The notes beneath the pieces were generated by a model. That model made no database searches, was not told where the DNA came from, and was given only the letters and a program-made list of their open reading frames with translations. Shown here piece after piece: positions 36,901 through 45,500 of a stretch of DNA of 64,000 bases. This stretch comes from Burkholderia contaminans. GTDB taxonomy: Bacteria; Pseudomonadota; Gammaproteobacteria; Burkholderiales; Burkholderiaceae. Both the position numbers and the translations under genes were made by a program. The DNA lies in NCBI RefSeq assembly GCF_029633825.1, contig NZ_CP090642.1:310001-374000 (forward strand), given 5' to 3'. The number at the start of each line of letters is the position of its first letter. Within the stretch, counting starts at the first letter, position 1.

Positions 36901-37040
36901 GCGGGATCGAGGCTGCCGGTGATCCGGCAACTGAGCTGGTTGAAGCTGCTTCTCGAGCCGGGCTCGTGCACGGCATGAAAGAGCATCCCCTCCTGCATCG
37001 GGGAGAGCTCGTAGATATCGGCGATGGTGGGGGATGTCAC
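27936..37040 (-). CDS. ocfE: NRPS: C, A(Dab), PCP, E, C, A(X), PCP, C
   Basis: A 3034-residue synthetase. The start is GTG 37040, seven bases after AGGA and overlapping the preceding stop (GTGA). Domains (approximate residues): DCL condensation (1-440, ELSPMQEGMLFHA, HHHILADGW), fitting an upstream D-residue; A1 (460-960) with code D-I-W-E-L-T-A-D-D, the 2,4-diaminobutyrate code; PCP (GGDS, 1012); epimerase (1060-1500, HHLVVDGVSW); DCL condensation (1520-1960, HHHILLDGW); A2 (1980-2480) with residues D-I-W-Q-L-I-A-D-S and SDISVW instead of the usual FD; PCP (GGQS, 2515); a C-terminal condensation domain (2580-3000, HHVISDAWS). It should add D-Dab and then one residue, which is Gly in occidiofungin by position although the code is not a usual Gly code. 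The terminal C domain should feed the A-PCP at the start of the next protein. Confidence 0.9.
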   Translation of the reverse strand: MTSPTIADIYELSPMQEGMLFHAVHEPGSRSSFNQLSCRITGSLDPALFHAAWQQLIDRHPVMRTSFHWEEFDKPMQVVHAHATLPWVQDDWLDLPEHEQRTRWRAHLDNDLAEGFALDRAPLVRCRLVRVAADAYLFSWSHHHILADGWCLSLVIEEIFEVYGALARGVPPALPPVRPYRDYIQWLQQHEPQAAQQYWTRYLEGFRTPTPLPTAARAGAGAGERFGQGLAQVQADLSADLSARLRQFAARHHVTLNTLAQAAWALVLSRYSGETDVVFGAVVSGRGANLPGIETMLGLFINTVPVRVRVDPRQPLVPWLKMIQARVAARAPFEHTPLPDIQRFSDVPPTAPLFESNITFMNYPLDASLTHGAHGLAVDEVQLYNRADIPLEFVVTARDDWKMELSFDPRRFDEDTMQRMLGHVAATLDAFAADPNRLLGRVPILPDAERRQLLETFNDTTVPFDAALTVVHRLEQAAADHPERPAVEYRDGVLSAGELNARANRIAHRLLAAADLGPDALVAICMHRSAQLMEAILAVWKCGAAYIPVDPNYPVARIRTILEDSGAALVITCDGLLPPELAGIAPVVSLDVATDTVDDTNPGRPVSPDSLAYVIYTSGSTGKPKGAMVEHAGMLNHMLAEIDEFSISASSVIAQTAPHCFDISVWQFFTAPLVGGKTVIVEDDCIRDPARFVAYLETTRISILELVPSYLSAVLERASERPAMMRHLRHLLVTGEMVSPALVKQWFDVFPAIPLVNAYGPAEASDDVAQHRMTSAPSTPYVPVGKPIRNVRLYVVDPQMNLCPIGIPGELCVSGIAVGRGYLNNEAATRDAFVEDPFHPERGVRLYRTRDIGCYLPDGTIVLHGRKDHQLKIRGYRIELGEIDNALAAIPEIRQAAALDYRDEAGRAALCAYVAFRAGASLSDAGIAAALSATLPDYMVPGIYVVLDALPLSGNGKIDRKALPPLDRARLAATAHAPTPPRTPTETLLCRIWGEALGIPSPGIHDNLFALGGDSILSMRIVSLAAKAGLKLTTRLIFQHPTVAELAAVATRGTVGAAAFVASSGPLPLTPIQKRFFAQSKHDPDQYNQAVLLDVPADLDPALLRQALRHAVKWHDALRLRFRAGESGWTQEVVDDPEIPVVVSDIARDQLAEYVAQSHASLNLADGPVVRADLFRVDEGRSLRLLLVAHHLVVDGVSWGALLETVYDAYTRLRNGKAPEFAGGSATWTAWTRAISTWAGSSAADADLAHWQALARAALPGLPLDRDAPADANTVSSAETIVVELGEAATTALLGAAPRAYDAQVNDVLLAALARAVSEWSGCADVLLDLEAHGREELIDALDISRTVGWFTSVFPVLLTVDAGSHDPAGLVASVRTRLRAVPNAGITYGLLQDRLDGPLPQPRLQFNYLGQTDQLFTAARDWKQAAESSGDGRHANQLREHLLDINAYVTGNRLHVAWEFSRACHDTDTMLRVAQAYIAALETLVAGHAVPSASTRPATALPQAPASVRPDEIADVYPLTPTQQGMLFHSLYEPASDAYFSSLNFGIDGALDVERFRRAWETVAHRHDILRTSFHWEDIESPVQVVHRRIDLPWHDEDLRAASAAEAEQRREAYVAQDRARGFDFTRAPLMRLALFRVGEHAWRFHWSHHHILLDGWSSARLLSEVAAAYQAPPADGAPQRDAPPAFADYVRWLARQDDAAAQRFWKTKLADFPATTPLVLGRPELDGTATPGAYVEEPLLLSESDTQRLVAFAQSRRLTLNTLAQGAWAQLLSRYSGESDVVFGTIVSGRPASLPASDEMVGLFINTLPVRVRIDARPTSAWLAQLQMDLAQQEDYAHYPLADIQKFAGLPPGVPLFESLLIFQNYPVEEALADALPGLRIGAFEVSDPNNYPLTLVVTPGKRLSLQVLYDDGRFDRDTIVRLLRHVETLLTGLAGAEDRPNRSVPLLAAAERDAILLGWNDTFAPVPSDRTLPELIEAVAAAHPERVAVRCGTEVRTYRDLVEGANRIAAHLLQTAPLQPDDRIAVWMPRSPLMLETILAIWKCGAAYVPVDPAYPAQRVETLLTLARPAVIVTTDCVPPPALASVPLVDPARLPGHRGAEAPTPVTPRCRPSDLAYVIFTSGSTGQPKGAMVEHRGMLNHVLAMARRVGLGAQSVVAQTASHCSDISVWQCFAALASGGTTVIYPDAVILEPARLIDSLHRDRVTAMQFVPSYLATFLGELERHAAPAFPHLDTLLTIGETLQPATAQAWFRLNPAVRLINAYGPTEASDSVAHYSLTRAPDGPAIPIGRPIENLRLYVVDADMNPCPAGVKGEICIGGVGVGRGYLFDEARTRAVFRDDPFSPEPGARLYRTGDIGCFGADGNLHFFGRRDFQVKIRGYRIELGEIEAALTGLAGISHAVVVARETSDAEMTLCGYVSGSGWTPQRLRDALRDALPAHMVPDTMMLLPALPVMPNGKINRAALPLPEAASVPDGVRADPQTPVEAALLRLFAEVLGRRPNGVDDDFFEHGGQSLKAIQMVSRIRRELKLDVAVADIFHAPTPRALARRLAAMPVDGAADDDAIIPALAAQPSYAVSRAQKRIWLASRGADPSTYNMAGALQLDGAVDTARLVRAFDMLVDRHESLRTVFAMIEGELRQRILSREASGFRVEQRDLADDAGPQAIDALIRAESEQPFDLASGPLFRVKLVRLSQEKHLLLLNMHHVISDAWSIRVLTDDLHALYAGRDLPPLPIQYRDYAAWHNASLAGPRAAAHRAYWLEQLAPPLPRLQPASDFPRPERLGHAGQTLEVELPQPHAAELATLARAHHTSLHAVLLASFCVLMHRYTGREDIVIGSVSAGRDSEQLESQVGVYLNTVVLRVPVRKSATVAEVIDGVAKASAQALEHASYPFDVLLEDLKIRTPANHFPIFDIQVNHVSMPAPQPGLRITDISPADATAKFDLSFQVVESEGRHLIQFIYNTHLFRPSTIAAMRDRLLAIHDVFRRDPATPVDRIPLSDDAPAAGPRVRVGLRLKHAPAVTADDALEEKT

Positions 37041-40000
37041 GATTTGATCCTTGAGACAAGGGCGTCCAGCGCTTCCTGGCTGATGCGCGCGGCCGGAAAG
37101 TCCGACGGGCTCAGCGCACGCGGGCCGTCGCCGCTGGCCGCGACGATCGACAGCAGGCGGCTGCGGTAGCACTGCGTCAGCTGTTCGATGACGCCGGGTG
37201 CGCAGGCCTCGCGGTTGTAGCGCCAGGTCAGGCGCAGACGGCCGTCGAACACCATCCCGTCGATCTCGAACAGGTGGCCGCGACGTGCGCGCGAGCTGTG
37301 CTCGGGGCTCTGGAAGTCGAGCACCGGCTTCCAGCCCGTGTCGTCGGCCAGCACGCGATCGACCTGGCCGAGATAGTTGAAGCGCACCGGCGCCGGCGGC
37401 TGCCGTTCGAGCGCCGCCGCGATGCCGGCGTCGTGGCCGAGGTAGCGGGCGATGCCGTAGCCGAGCCCGCGCATCGGGACCGCGCGCAGCTGCTCCTTGA
37501 CGTGGCGCAGCGCGTCGACCGCCACGGTGGCGTCGCCGGCGTTCAGGCACACCGGATAGTGGGTGGTGAACCAGCCGATCGTGCGCGACGTATCGACGCC
37601 GTCGAAAACGTCCTCGCGGCCGTGGCCTTCGAGATCGACGACCAGCGACGCGTTGCCGGTCCAGTCGCCGAACGCGAGCAGCAGGGCCGTCAGCAGGACT
37701 TCGTTGATCTGCGTGTTGAACGCACGCGGCACGTCCTGCAACAGCGCGAGCGTCTGCTGCGCATCGAACTCGACGATCGTCGAGCCCGCTTCGGCGACGG
37801 TGCCGGCCGGCATGTCGTCGAAGCACGCCGGCTCGCCGGCGTTGCCCTGGAGCCAGTAGTCCAGCCCCAGGCCGTCGAGCGCGGTCGCGCCGAGTCCGGA
37901 CAGGCGCGTCGACCAGTCGCGCCAGGCCGTCGTCCTGGCCGGGAGCTGTACCGCGTGGCCCGCTTCGAGCTGGCGACATGCGGCGTACAGGTCTTCGAAC
38001 AGGATGCGCCACGACACGCCGTCGATCACCAGGTGATGCGCGACCACGAGCAGGCGCTGCGGCGCGTCGGGACCGAACTGGAAGAGGTGCGCGCGCAGCA
38101 GCGGCGGCGCCGACAGCGTGAAGCTTTCCTGCATGCCGGTGGCGGTCGCGAGCATCGCGGCCTGCCGTGCGGCAGGCGCCGCGTCCGCCAGCGACGTGAC
38201 GCCGAGCGGAATGGCCAGCGGCGGCGCGGCATGCGATTGCTGCCACACGCCGGCGACGCACGCGAAACTCAGCCGCAGCGCGTCGTGATGCGTCGCGACG
38301 GCCGCCAGCGCGCGCTCGATCGTGTCCGGCCGCAGCGATGCGGGCACCTCGATCATCGTCGACTGGTTGTAGTGGTGCGGATCGGCGACGTCTTGCGCGA
38401 AGAACCAGTGCTGGATCGGCGTCAGCGGGGCGGGGCCGACCACCGGCTCCTGCGCGATCCGGATCGACGGCGCCTCCGTCGCGACCTGGGCGAGCTCGGC
38501 GATGGTCGGGTGTACGAAGAACTGGTCGGCGGTGAACTTGAGCCCGACCTGCTGGGCCAGCGACATCACCTGGATGATCAGGATCGAGTCGCCGCCCAGT
38601 TCGAAGAAATTGTCGTGCACGCCGATCGGCTCGCGGCCCAGCACGTCGCACCAGATCCTGCCCAGGCGCGCCTCGACGTCATTGGCCGGTGCGACGTAGG
38701 CGGTTTCGCTCGGCGCGGGCGCCAGTTCCAGCGCGGCGAGCGCCTTGCGGTCGGGCTTGCCGTTCGGCGTCAGCGGCAGGCGTTCGAGCGTCACGATCGA
38801 CGCCGGCACCATGAACTCGGGCAGGCGTTCCTTCAGGTGTTCCCGCAGGCTGGCGACGCTGGCCGTCGCCGTCGCGACGCAGGCCACCAGTTGCTTGTGC
38901 TGCGGCGTGTCCTCGCGCACGAACACGATCGCGTCGGCGACGCCGGCGTGCTGCCTGAGCGCCGCCTCGATCTCGCCCATTTCGATCCGGTAGCCGCGAA
39001 TCTTCACCTGCGTGTCGCGCCGCCCGGTGACTTCCAGGTTGCCGTCCGGCAGCCAGACGCCGAGGTCGCCGGTGCGATAGAGGCGCTCGCCCGCCTCGAA
39101 CGGGTGGTCGACGAACGCGGCGGCCGTCAGGTCGTCGCGGCCGACATAGCCGCGCGCCAGCGCGATGCCGGACACGCAGATCTCGCCCGTGCAGCCCTCG
39201 GGGGCCAGCGCCCCGTGCTCGTCGAGCAGGTACAGGTGCGTGTTATGGATCGGGCGGCCCACCGGCAGACGGGCGCCGTAGGTGATGGCCGGGTCGACCA
39301 CGTAGTCCGCGATGCACACGGTTGCCTCGGTCGGGCCGTACGAGTTGTGGCAGGTGCGGGTCCGGGCCAGCTCGCGCAGATCCGCCACGCGGGCGCTGTC
39401 GCCCGCGCTGATGACCCGTTTCACGGCGCCGAGCGCGTGCCAGTCGAGCGCGGCGAGATAGGCCGGCGTCGCGTTGACGGTGGTGACGCCCTGTTGCGCG
39501 ATGTAGTCGACGAAACGCGGCACGTCCCGGATCACGGCGGTCTTCGCCAGCACCAGGCGGGCGCCCGCCAGCAGCGTGACGAAGATCTCCATGATCGAGC
39601 CGTCGAAGCCCGGGGAGTAGAACTGGGCGAAGCGGTCGGCGGCATCGAAACCGAATGCGTCCACGTGGTACTGCGCCATGTTCAGGAGCCCTGCGTGTTC
39701 GAGCACGACGCCCTTGGGCACGCCCGTGGAGCCGGACGTATAGATGATGTACGCCGCATCGTCCGGCCGCACCTCGACCGGCGCCGATGCCGACGCGGGG
39801 GCCAGCGTGTCGAGCTGGAAGTCGAGGGCGAACATCGGGATCGCCCAGAAATCGGCGAGCAACGGCAGGTGTTCCGAGTGCGTCAGCAGCGCCTTGACCT
39901 TCGCGTCCTCGATCATGAAGCGCAGCCGCTCCCGCGGAAATTCCGGGTCGAGCGGCAGATACACCGCGCCCGCCTTGAGGGCGCCGAGCATGCCGACGAT

Positions 40001-40957
40001 CCAGCGCTCGGAACGGTCGGCCACCACGCCCACCACGTCGCCGCGTTCGATCGCGTATTCCGCGAGCAGGAAGCTCGCCAGCCGGGATGCCTGGTCGTCG
40101 AGTTCGGCATAGGTCAGCGATGCGTCGGCGGTCACCACCGCGACGCTGTCCGGCGCGGCCGCGACCCGTTGTGCGAACTGCTCCAGGAAGGTGCCCTGTA
40201 CCGCGACGGGCGCCGCATGCGAGCGCAGGCGCGCGCGCTCTTCGTCGTCGAGCAGCGAGACGGTGTCGAGCGGCGCATCCAGTGCGCCGAAGCCGGCCAC
40301 GACGTTGCGCAGGTGCCGTGCGACATGCTGCAGATAGTGCAGCGTGAATACCGTCGGCCGGCCCGTCAGCACGATCTCGTAGCGCTCCCGACGCCGGATC
40401 TCGATCGACAGGTCGTAGTCGGCCGCTGCCCAGGCTTCGTGAAGGCCGTCGAAGCGCACGCCGACGTTGGTCGCGCGCCGTTCGCCATGCAGCTTGTGCG
40501 CGAGGGCGGCGATCGGGAAATCCTGGTACGAATAGCTGCGCTGCACGCTGTCGCGCAGCTGGTTCAGGTACGCGCGAACCGTGGGGCCGGGCTCGCCGGC
40601 GTCGAGCAGCGGGACGGGCTCGGCGCAGCCGCTCGCGGGTTCGACGATCAGCTGCGGCGACGCCACGAACAGGCCGGCCGCGCCGTCGTAGCGCCCCAGC
40701 ACGCGGAACAGCGCGGCCAGCAGCACGACGAACGCGCCCAGCTCGTTGCCGGCGGCGAGTCGCTCCAGCACCTGCGCCGCGTCGCCGTCGAGCGCGAACG
40801 TCAGGGCCGGCTCGGGGCCGAGCGGCAGCGCATACGCCTGCCACGCCTGCTGAAGGCGGAAATCTTCATCGATGCGACCGAGCGCGTCGTTCCAGAACGC
40901 CACGTGTTCCTGGTATTGCCCGCTGGTCGAGAGCGCGTTGAGATTCAGTTCTGACAA
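37037..40957 (-). CDS. ocfF: NRPS: half-C, A (probably Tyr), PCP, E
   Basis: A 1306-residue synthetase with one module. I start it at TTG 40957, which has GAGGGAG eight bases upstream and overlaps the end of the hydroxylase gene by 13 bases. Residues 15-265 resemble only the C-terminal lobe of a condensation domain and lack the HHxxxDG site. The A domain (270-770) has residues D-G-M-N-I-A-S-V-C at the specificity positions, an aromatic-type pattern without an exact match that I know. PCP (GGDS, 787) is followed by an epimerase (830-1270, HHLVIDGVSW, EGHGRE, FNYLGQ). By colinearity this is the position of beta-hydroxytyrosine in occidiofungin, and the adjacent CmlA-like gene supports that. The epimerase predicts a D-configured residue at this step. 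Confidence 0.85.
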   Translation of the reverse strand: MSELNLNALSTSGQYQEHVAFWNDALGRIDEDFRLQQAWQAYALPLGPEPALTFALDGDAAQVLERLAAGNELGAFVVLLAALFRVLGRYDGAAGLFVASPQLIVEPASGCAEPVPLLDAGEPGPTVRAYLNQLRDSVQRSYSYQDFPIAALAHKLHGERRATNVGVRFDGLHEAWAAADYDLSIEIRRRERYEIVLTGRPTVFTLHYLQHVARHLRNVVAGFGALDAPLDTVSLLDDEERARLRSHAAPVAVQGTFLEQFAQRVAAAPDSVAVVTADASLTYAELDDQASRLASFLLAEYAIERGDVVGVVADRSERWIVGMLGALKAGAVYLPLDPEFPRERLRFMIEDAKVKALLTHSEHLPLLADFWAIPMFALDFQLDTLAPASASAPVEVRPDDAAYIIYTSGSTGVPKGVVLEHAGLLNMAQYHVDAFGFDAADRFAQFYSPGFDGSIMEIFVTLLAGARLVLAKTAVIRDVPRFVDYIAQQGVTTVNATPAYLAALDWHALGAVKRVISAGDSARVADLRELARTRTCHNSYGPTEATVCIADYVVDPAITYGARLPVGRPIHNTHLYLLDEHGALAPEGCTGEICVSGIALARGYVGRDDLTAAAFVDHPFEAGERLYRTGDLGVWLPDGNLEVTGRRDTQVKIRGYRIEMGEIEAALRQHAGVADAIVFVREDTPQHKQLVACVATATASVASLREHLKERLPEFMVPASIVTLERLPLTPNGKPDRKALAALELAPAPSETAYVAPANDVEARLGRIWCDVLGREPIGVHDNFFELGGDSILIIQVMSLAQQVGLKFTADQFFVHPTIAELAQVATEAPSIRIAQEPVVGPAPLTPIQHWFFAQDVADPHHYNQSTMIEVPASLRPDTIERALAAVATHHDALRLSFACVAGVWQQSHAAPPLAIPLGVTSLADAAPAARQAAMLATATGMQESFTLSAPPLLRAHLFQFGPDAPQRLLVVAHHLVIDGVSWRILFEDLYAACRQLEAGHAVQLPARTTAWRDWSTRLSGLGATALDGLGLDYWLQGNAGEPACFDDMPAGTVAEAGSTIVEFDAQQTLALLQDVPRAFNTQINEVLLTALLLAFGDWTGNASLVVDLEGHGREDVFDGVDTSRTIGWFTTHYPVCLNAGDATVAVDALRHVKEQLRAVPMRGLGYGIARYLGHDAGIAAALERQPPAPVRFNYLGQVDRVLADDTGWKPVLDFQSPEHSSRARRGHLFEIDGMVFDGRLRLTWRYNREACAPGVIEQLTQCYRSRLLSIVAASGDGPRALSPSDFPAARISQEALDALVSRIKS

Positions 40958-42561
40958 AGCACGATCTCCCTCGTCGCGTACAGGATTTCGGAAGCGATGC
41001 CCTTGGCCTTGCAGTGCGCGACGAACTGGGTGGACTGGATGTGGCTGGGCGAGTTTTCGTCGAAGGTGTTGTCGAGGAGGTGGTTCAGCCAGGGCTCCTG
41101 ACCCATCGCATAGACGTACGCCGCGTTGAACGCGAAATCGTCCACCAGCGCGGCGGCCTCGCCGAACTGGCAGCCGCGTGCCCGGCGTGACTGATCGATG
41201 TCGCGCGGCAGCGCCTTGGGAAACAGCGGGCCGTAGACCCATGACGGCGGCGCGCCCTCGGTTTCCATCCCGACGAACAGCGTGTCCGGCTTGCCGGCGA
41301 GGCGGAAGACATGCTCGTAGAGGCACGGGTCCAGGTTGCACGAATCGGCGATGCACAGCACCGAGCGCGAGCCGAAGCGGATCATGAAGCTCTGCTTGCT
41401 GTGGATCGCCAGGTCGTTGTGTTCCCCCATGAACGGAATGGCGGTGATGGCGCCGCCGGGCACCTTGATTTCCTGCGCATCCCGAACTTCCAGCACGTCG
41501 TCGAAGCCGAGCTTGCGCAACGCCAGCTCCATCGACGGATCTTGCGGAAAGCCGTCGAGATTCCTGCCGACCACCACGGTCTTGACCTTGTGGCGAAGCT
41601 GCAGCAGCGTTTCGAGGACGATGTGATCGTGATGGCTGTGCGTGATCAGCACGTAGTCGATCTGGTCCGGCAGGTCGGCGAACGTATAGCGCGGCAGCGC
41701 GGTGTCGTAGCCGTAGCTGATCACCGGATCGATCAGGATGCTCACGCCCCGGCTCTGGATCAGCACGCACGCGTGGCCGTAGTAGCGGATGCGGATGTCG
41801 TCGCCGTCGAACGAACGATCCGGTTTCGGCACCGGCGCCTCCTCGACGAAGAACGAGCGGAACAGCGGCTCGTCCTTCTCCTCCACGCGCATCAGGTCGA
41901 CGATCTTCGCGTAACTGCCGGGCGTGTCGCGCATGCGGAACAGCGTGTCGAGCGCGCGGTCGTCGAAGGCCATGTTGCTGAACACCGTGCGCTCGTCGCG
42001 GAGCCGGGGCGTGCTGAGGATGAACGGCCGCGGCGTGTGCTCATCGATCGCCGACAGCGCGATGCTCTGCGCATCGCGCGCATAGAACGGGCTCGCGTAC
42101 AGCAGGCTTTCGAACACCCGGAAGGACGGGTTGTGGTTCAGGTCGTAGTAGATCTCGACATAGCCCTTCAGCACCTCCGGAATCTCGGGGTAGAGCGGGT
42201 CCGACGCCATCCCCGTGGCCCGTTCCAGCAGCAGCGTGGAGAACGCCTTGTATGCCTTCGCCAGTTCCAGTTGCCGGGTCGCGCGTTGGGTGGTCTGCTC
42301 GATCAGCGCGCGGATTTCGTCGACGCGCTGGCCGCCCAGGTCGAGGAACGGCCCGCCGCGCATCGCGGGATCCTTGCAGGCCGCCGCATGCATCATCGGC
42401 GATGCGGCATAGGACTTCAGCAGCGGCAGGAACCGCTCCGCCACGTTGAGGGCGGCGGTCAACGGCGGAAGCGTGTGATACCACGCGTACCAGCTGTTGA
42501 TCAGCGGTTCGAACTGGATGTTTTGGCGCAGGTAGACCTGCGTGCTGGACGAAATAGTCAA
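40945..42561 (-). CDS. ocfG: CmlA-like MBL-fold diiron beta-hydroxylase acting on PCP-bound amino acid
   Basis: A 538-residue protein with an alpha/beta N-terminal region (1-270) and a C-terminal metallo-beta-lactamase-fold domain. The metal motif is THSHHDH (HxHxDH), followed by an MGEHND segment with Glu and His, and IADSCNLD with an Asp ligand. Size, two-part layout and the extra Glu match CmlA, the chloramphenicol-pathway diiron enzyme that beta-hydroxylates a carrier-bound aromatic amino acid, rather than a drug-degrading beta-lactamase. The start is TTG 42561 with AAGGAG six bases upstream, overlapping the stop of the previous gene. It sits directly before the single-module NRPS predicted to load Tyr, so hydroxylation of Tyr (or Asn) on the PCP is the likely job. 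It acts in the cytoplasm. Confidence 0.85.
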   Translation of the reverse strand: MTISSSTQVYLRQNIQFEPLINSWYAWYHTLPPLTAALNVAERFLPLLKSYAASPMMHAAACKDPAMRGGPFLDLGGQRVDEIRALIEQTTQRATRQLELAKAYKAFSTLLLERATGMASDPLYPEIPEVLKGYVEIYYDLNHNPSFRVFESLLYASPFYARDAQSIALSAIDEHTPRPFILSTPRLRDERTVFSNMAFDDRALDTLFRMRDTPGSYAKIVDLMRVEEKDEPLFRSFFVEEAPVPKPDRSFDGDDIRIRYYGHACVLIQSRGVSILIDPVISYGYDTALPRYTFADLPDQIDYVLITHSHHDHIVLETLLQLRHKVKTVVVGRNLDGFPQDPSMELALRKLGFDDVLEVRDAQEIKVPGGAITAIPFMGEHNDLAIHSKQSFMIRFGSRSVLCIADSCNLDPCLYEHVFRLAGKPDTLFVGMETEGAPPSWVYGPLFPKALPRDIDQSRRARGCQFGEAAALVDDFAFNAAYVYAMGQEPWLNHLLDNTFDENSPSHIQSTQFVAHCKAKGIASEILYATREIVLCQN

Positions 42562-42571
42562 CGAAGGCTCC

Positions 42572-45500
42572 TTAGAATGCGCTGAGTTCGACGGTGGGCT
42601 GGCGGGCTTCGGCGCGCAGCGCGCGTTGTCCCAGGGTCAGGTTCCGGACGCGAACGCCCGGATTGGCGAGCACCTCGCCGATGACGGACGTCAGCTCGTT
42701 CGCGAGGCCTTGCACCAGGGCTTCGCTGAACCGCCCCGCGTGATAGACGACGCGGATCGCGAGGCCCTCGGCGTGCGGCTCGGCCAGGAACCAGAAGTCG
42801 GTCGCGGCTTCCGTGTCCGCGCGCTGCGGGTCGTGGTCCGGCAGCTCGGCGATATGCACCTGCCCCGCGTAGCGATCGACGGGGCCGTGTCGCTGGTTCT
42901 GCAGCGTCAGGCCGATGTCGAAGAGCGGATTGCGCCCCGCCACGCGTTTGATGTGCAGCTCGTCGAGCAGGCGATCCAGCGGATACAGCGGGTGCGAGAA
43001 CGCTTCGAGCGTGGTGTCCCGTACCCGGGTGAGCAGCGTGTCGAACCGGTCGTCGCCCGCGACACGATCGCGCAGTGCCAGCACGTTCAGGTAGGGGCCG
43101 ACCTGCGACTCGAGTTCGGGCAGTTCGCGGCCCGCGACCGGCGTGCCGACGACGATGTCCTCCTGGCCGGAGCGGCGGTAGAACAGCGCCTTGATGGCGG
43201 ACAGCAGCGCGATGAACAAGGTCGCGCCGTGGCGCTTGCCGAGCGATTCCAGCGCCGCAGTCTCGGCGGCGGGCAGGTCGAATCGCCAGGATTTCCAGCT
43301 CGGCGCGGCCGGCTGTTCGACGTCGCCCGGCAGTTCCAGTGCGCGCAGGCCGCCGCCCAGTTTGGTCATCCAGTAGTCCTTCATGCGCGCGCCTTCCGGC
43401 CCGGCGAGCAGGCGGTTCAGCCAGCCGGCGTAATCCTTGTACTGGATCGGGAGGGCGGGCAGCGGATCGTCGCGACGCTGGACGAATGCGTCGTAGAGCG
43501 CGGACAGGTCGTCGAGCAGTACCTCCGTGGACCAGCCGTCGCTCACGACGTGATGCATCGTGCAGATGCAGACGTGACGGACTTCGGAGAGCCTCAGCAG
43601 CTTGACGCGGAACAGCGGGCCGGTCGCGAGATCCATCGGCACGAGCCGTTCGCTCGCCTGGATCGACGCCGCCTGGGCATCGCGGTCCTCGGCATCCTGC
43701 AGATCCACGATCTCGACCGGGAACGCGGCTTCGCCGGGCGGCAGCACGTGCTGGACCGGCTGGTTGCCTTCCAGCACGAAACGCGTGCGCAGGATCTCGT
43801 GACGCTCGCTCAACGCGCGGAACGCCCGCACGAGCGCATCCACGTCCAGCACGCCCTCGAACAGCAGCGACGTGGGCAGCGGCCCCTCGGCTTGCGCCGC
43901 ATGGAGACGATCCTGGACCCACAGCCGCGTCTGTGCGGGAGAGAGCGCGTAGCTTGCCTGCGCCGGCAGCGGCGTCACCGGCGCGTAATCGATCGGCTGC
44001 GTATCGGCGATGCGCTTCGCCAGGCTCGAGATGGTGGGGAGTGCGAACAGGCTGCGGATTTCCAGCTTCGCATGCAGGTCGCGCCGGATGCGCGCGACGA
44101 CCTTCGTCGCCAGCAGCGAATTGCCGCCCAGCTCGAAGAAATTGGCGGTCGTGCTGATCCGCGCCTGGCCGAGCACTTCCTGCCAGATGGCCGCCAACTG
44201 CGCTTCGAGCGCGTTGACGGGCGCAACGTGGTCCAGGCCGTCGCCGGGTTCGGGCAGCCTCGCGCGATCGAGCTTGCCGTTGGGCAGATGCTCGAACGCG
44301 CTCACGACGACGAACGCGGAGGGCACCATGTAATCCGGCAGCCGCTGCCGCAGGTGGCCGCGCACCGCTTCGACCAGTTCGGCTTCGGGGTGCGACGAGC
44401 ACAGCCATCCGACCAGTCTCGCGCCGTCGTCCACGCCGCGCAGCGCGACGACGGCGGCATCGACCAGCGGGTGCGACGTCAGCGCCGCCTCGATTTCACC
44501 GGGTTCGATGCGCAGGCCACGGAGCTTGATCTGGTGATCGATGCGGCCGAGGAACTCGATGTTGCCGTCGTGCCGGTAGCGTGCGAGGTCGCCGGTGCGG
44601 TAGAGGCGCGCGAGCGGGTCGGCCGAGAACGGATCGGCGATGAACTTCTCGGCGCTCAGTTCGGGTTCGCCGTGGTAGCCGCGCCCGACCGGCGTGCCGC
44701 CGATCAGCAATTCGCCGGCCACGCCGATCGGCGTGGGCTGCATCTGCGCGTCGACGATGTAGAGGCGGGTGTTGGCGATGGGCCGGCCGATCGGCACGAT
44801 GCGGTGCGGATCGTCGCGCCGGCATTCCCACGCGGTCACGTCGACGGCGGCCTCGGTGGGGCCGTAGAGGTTGTAGAGCTCGACGTCCAGGCGCTCGAGG
44901 CAGCGCTGCTGCAGGTCGTGGGGCAAGGCTTCGCCGCTGCACACGACGCGGCGCAGCGACGCGCAGTGCGCGTCGAGGTCCGGATGATCGAGGAAGGCGC
45001 GCAGCATCGACGGCACGAAATGGATCGTGGTGATGCGTTCGCGCTCGATGAGCTCGACCAGGTAGTCGGTCTCGCGCTGGCCGCCGGGGCGGGCGAACAC
45101 GAGGCGCGCGCCGGTGACGAGCGGCCAGAAGAGTTCCCAGACCGAGACGTCGAAGCTGAACGGGGTCTTCTGCAGCACGGCATCGTCGGCGCCGAGCGCG
45201 TAGGCGTGCTGCATCCAGAGGATGCGGTTGGTGATCGCGCGATGGGTGTTGAGCGCGCCCTTGGGGCGGCCGGTCGAGCCGGACGTGTAGATCATGTAGG
45301 CGAGGTTGTCGCCGTTCAGCGCGGGGGCGGGGTTGGACGTCGCCGCGGCATCGAGGTCGAGCGCGTCGCGATCGACGACGATCACGTGCGCGTCGGTGTC
45401 GGGCAGCGCGTCGCGCAGATGCTGCTGGGTGAGGAGCCAGCGCAACTGCGCGTGGTCGATCATGAAGCGCACGCGCTCCGCGGGGTAGTCGGGATCGACC

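Noticed and set aside
28866..37169. A 2767-codon open frame on the plus strand, opposite the ocfE synthetase
   Set aside because: It mirrors the codon phase of the real gene in a G+C-rich genome; the protein is Arg/Ala/Gly-rich with no domain. Similar antisense frames at 21789-24902, 24924-28835, 37274-40954, 42542-45841 and 49755-53321 are rejected for the same reason.
40945..42561. Drug-degrading metallo-beta-lactamase
   Set aside because: The protein is twice the usual length, has no signal peptide and sits inside an NRPS operon with CmlA-like features.
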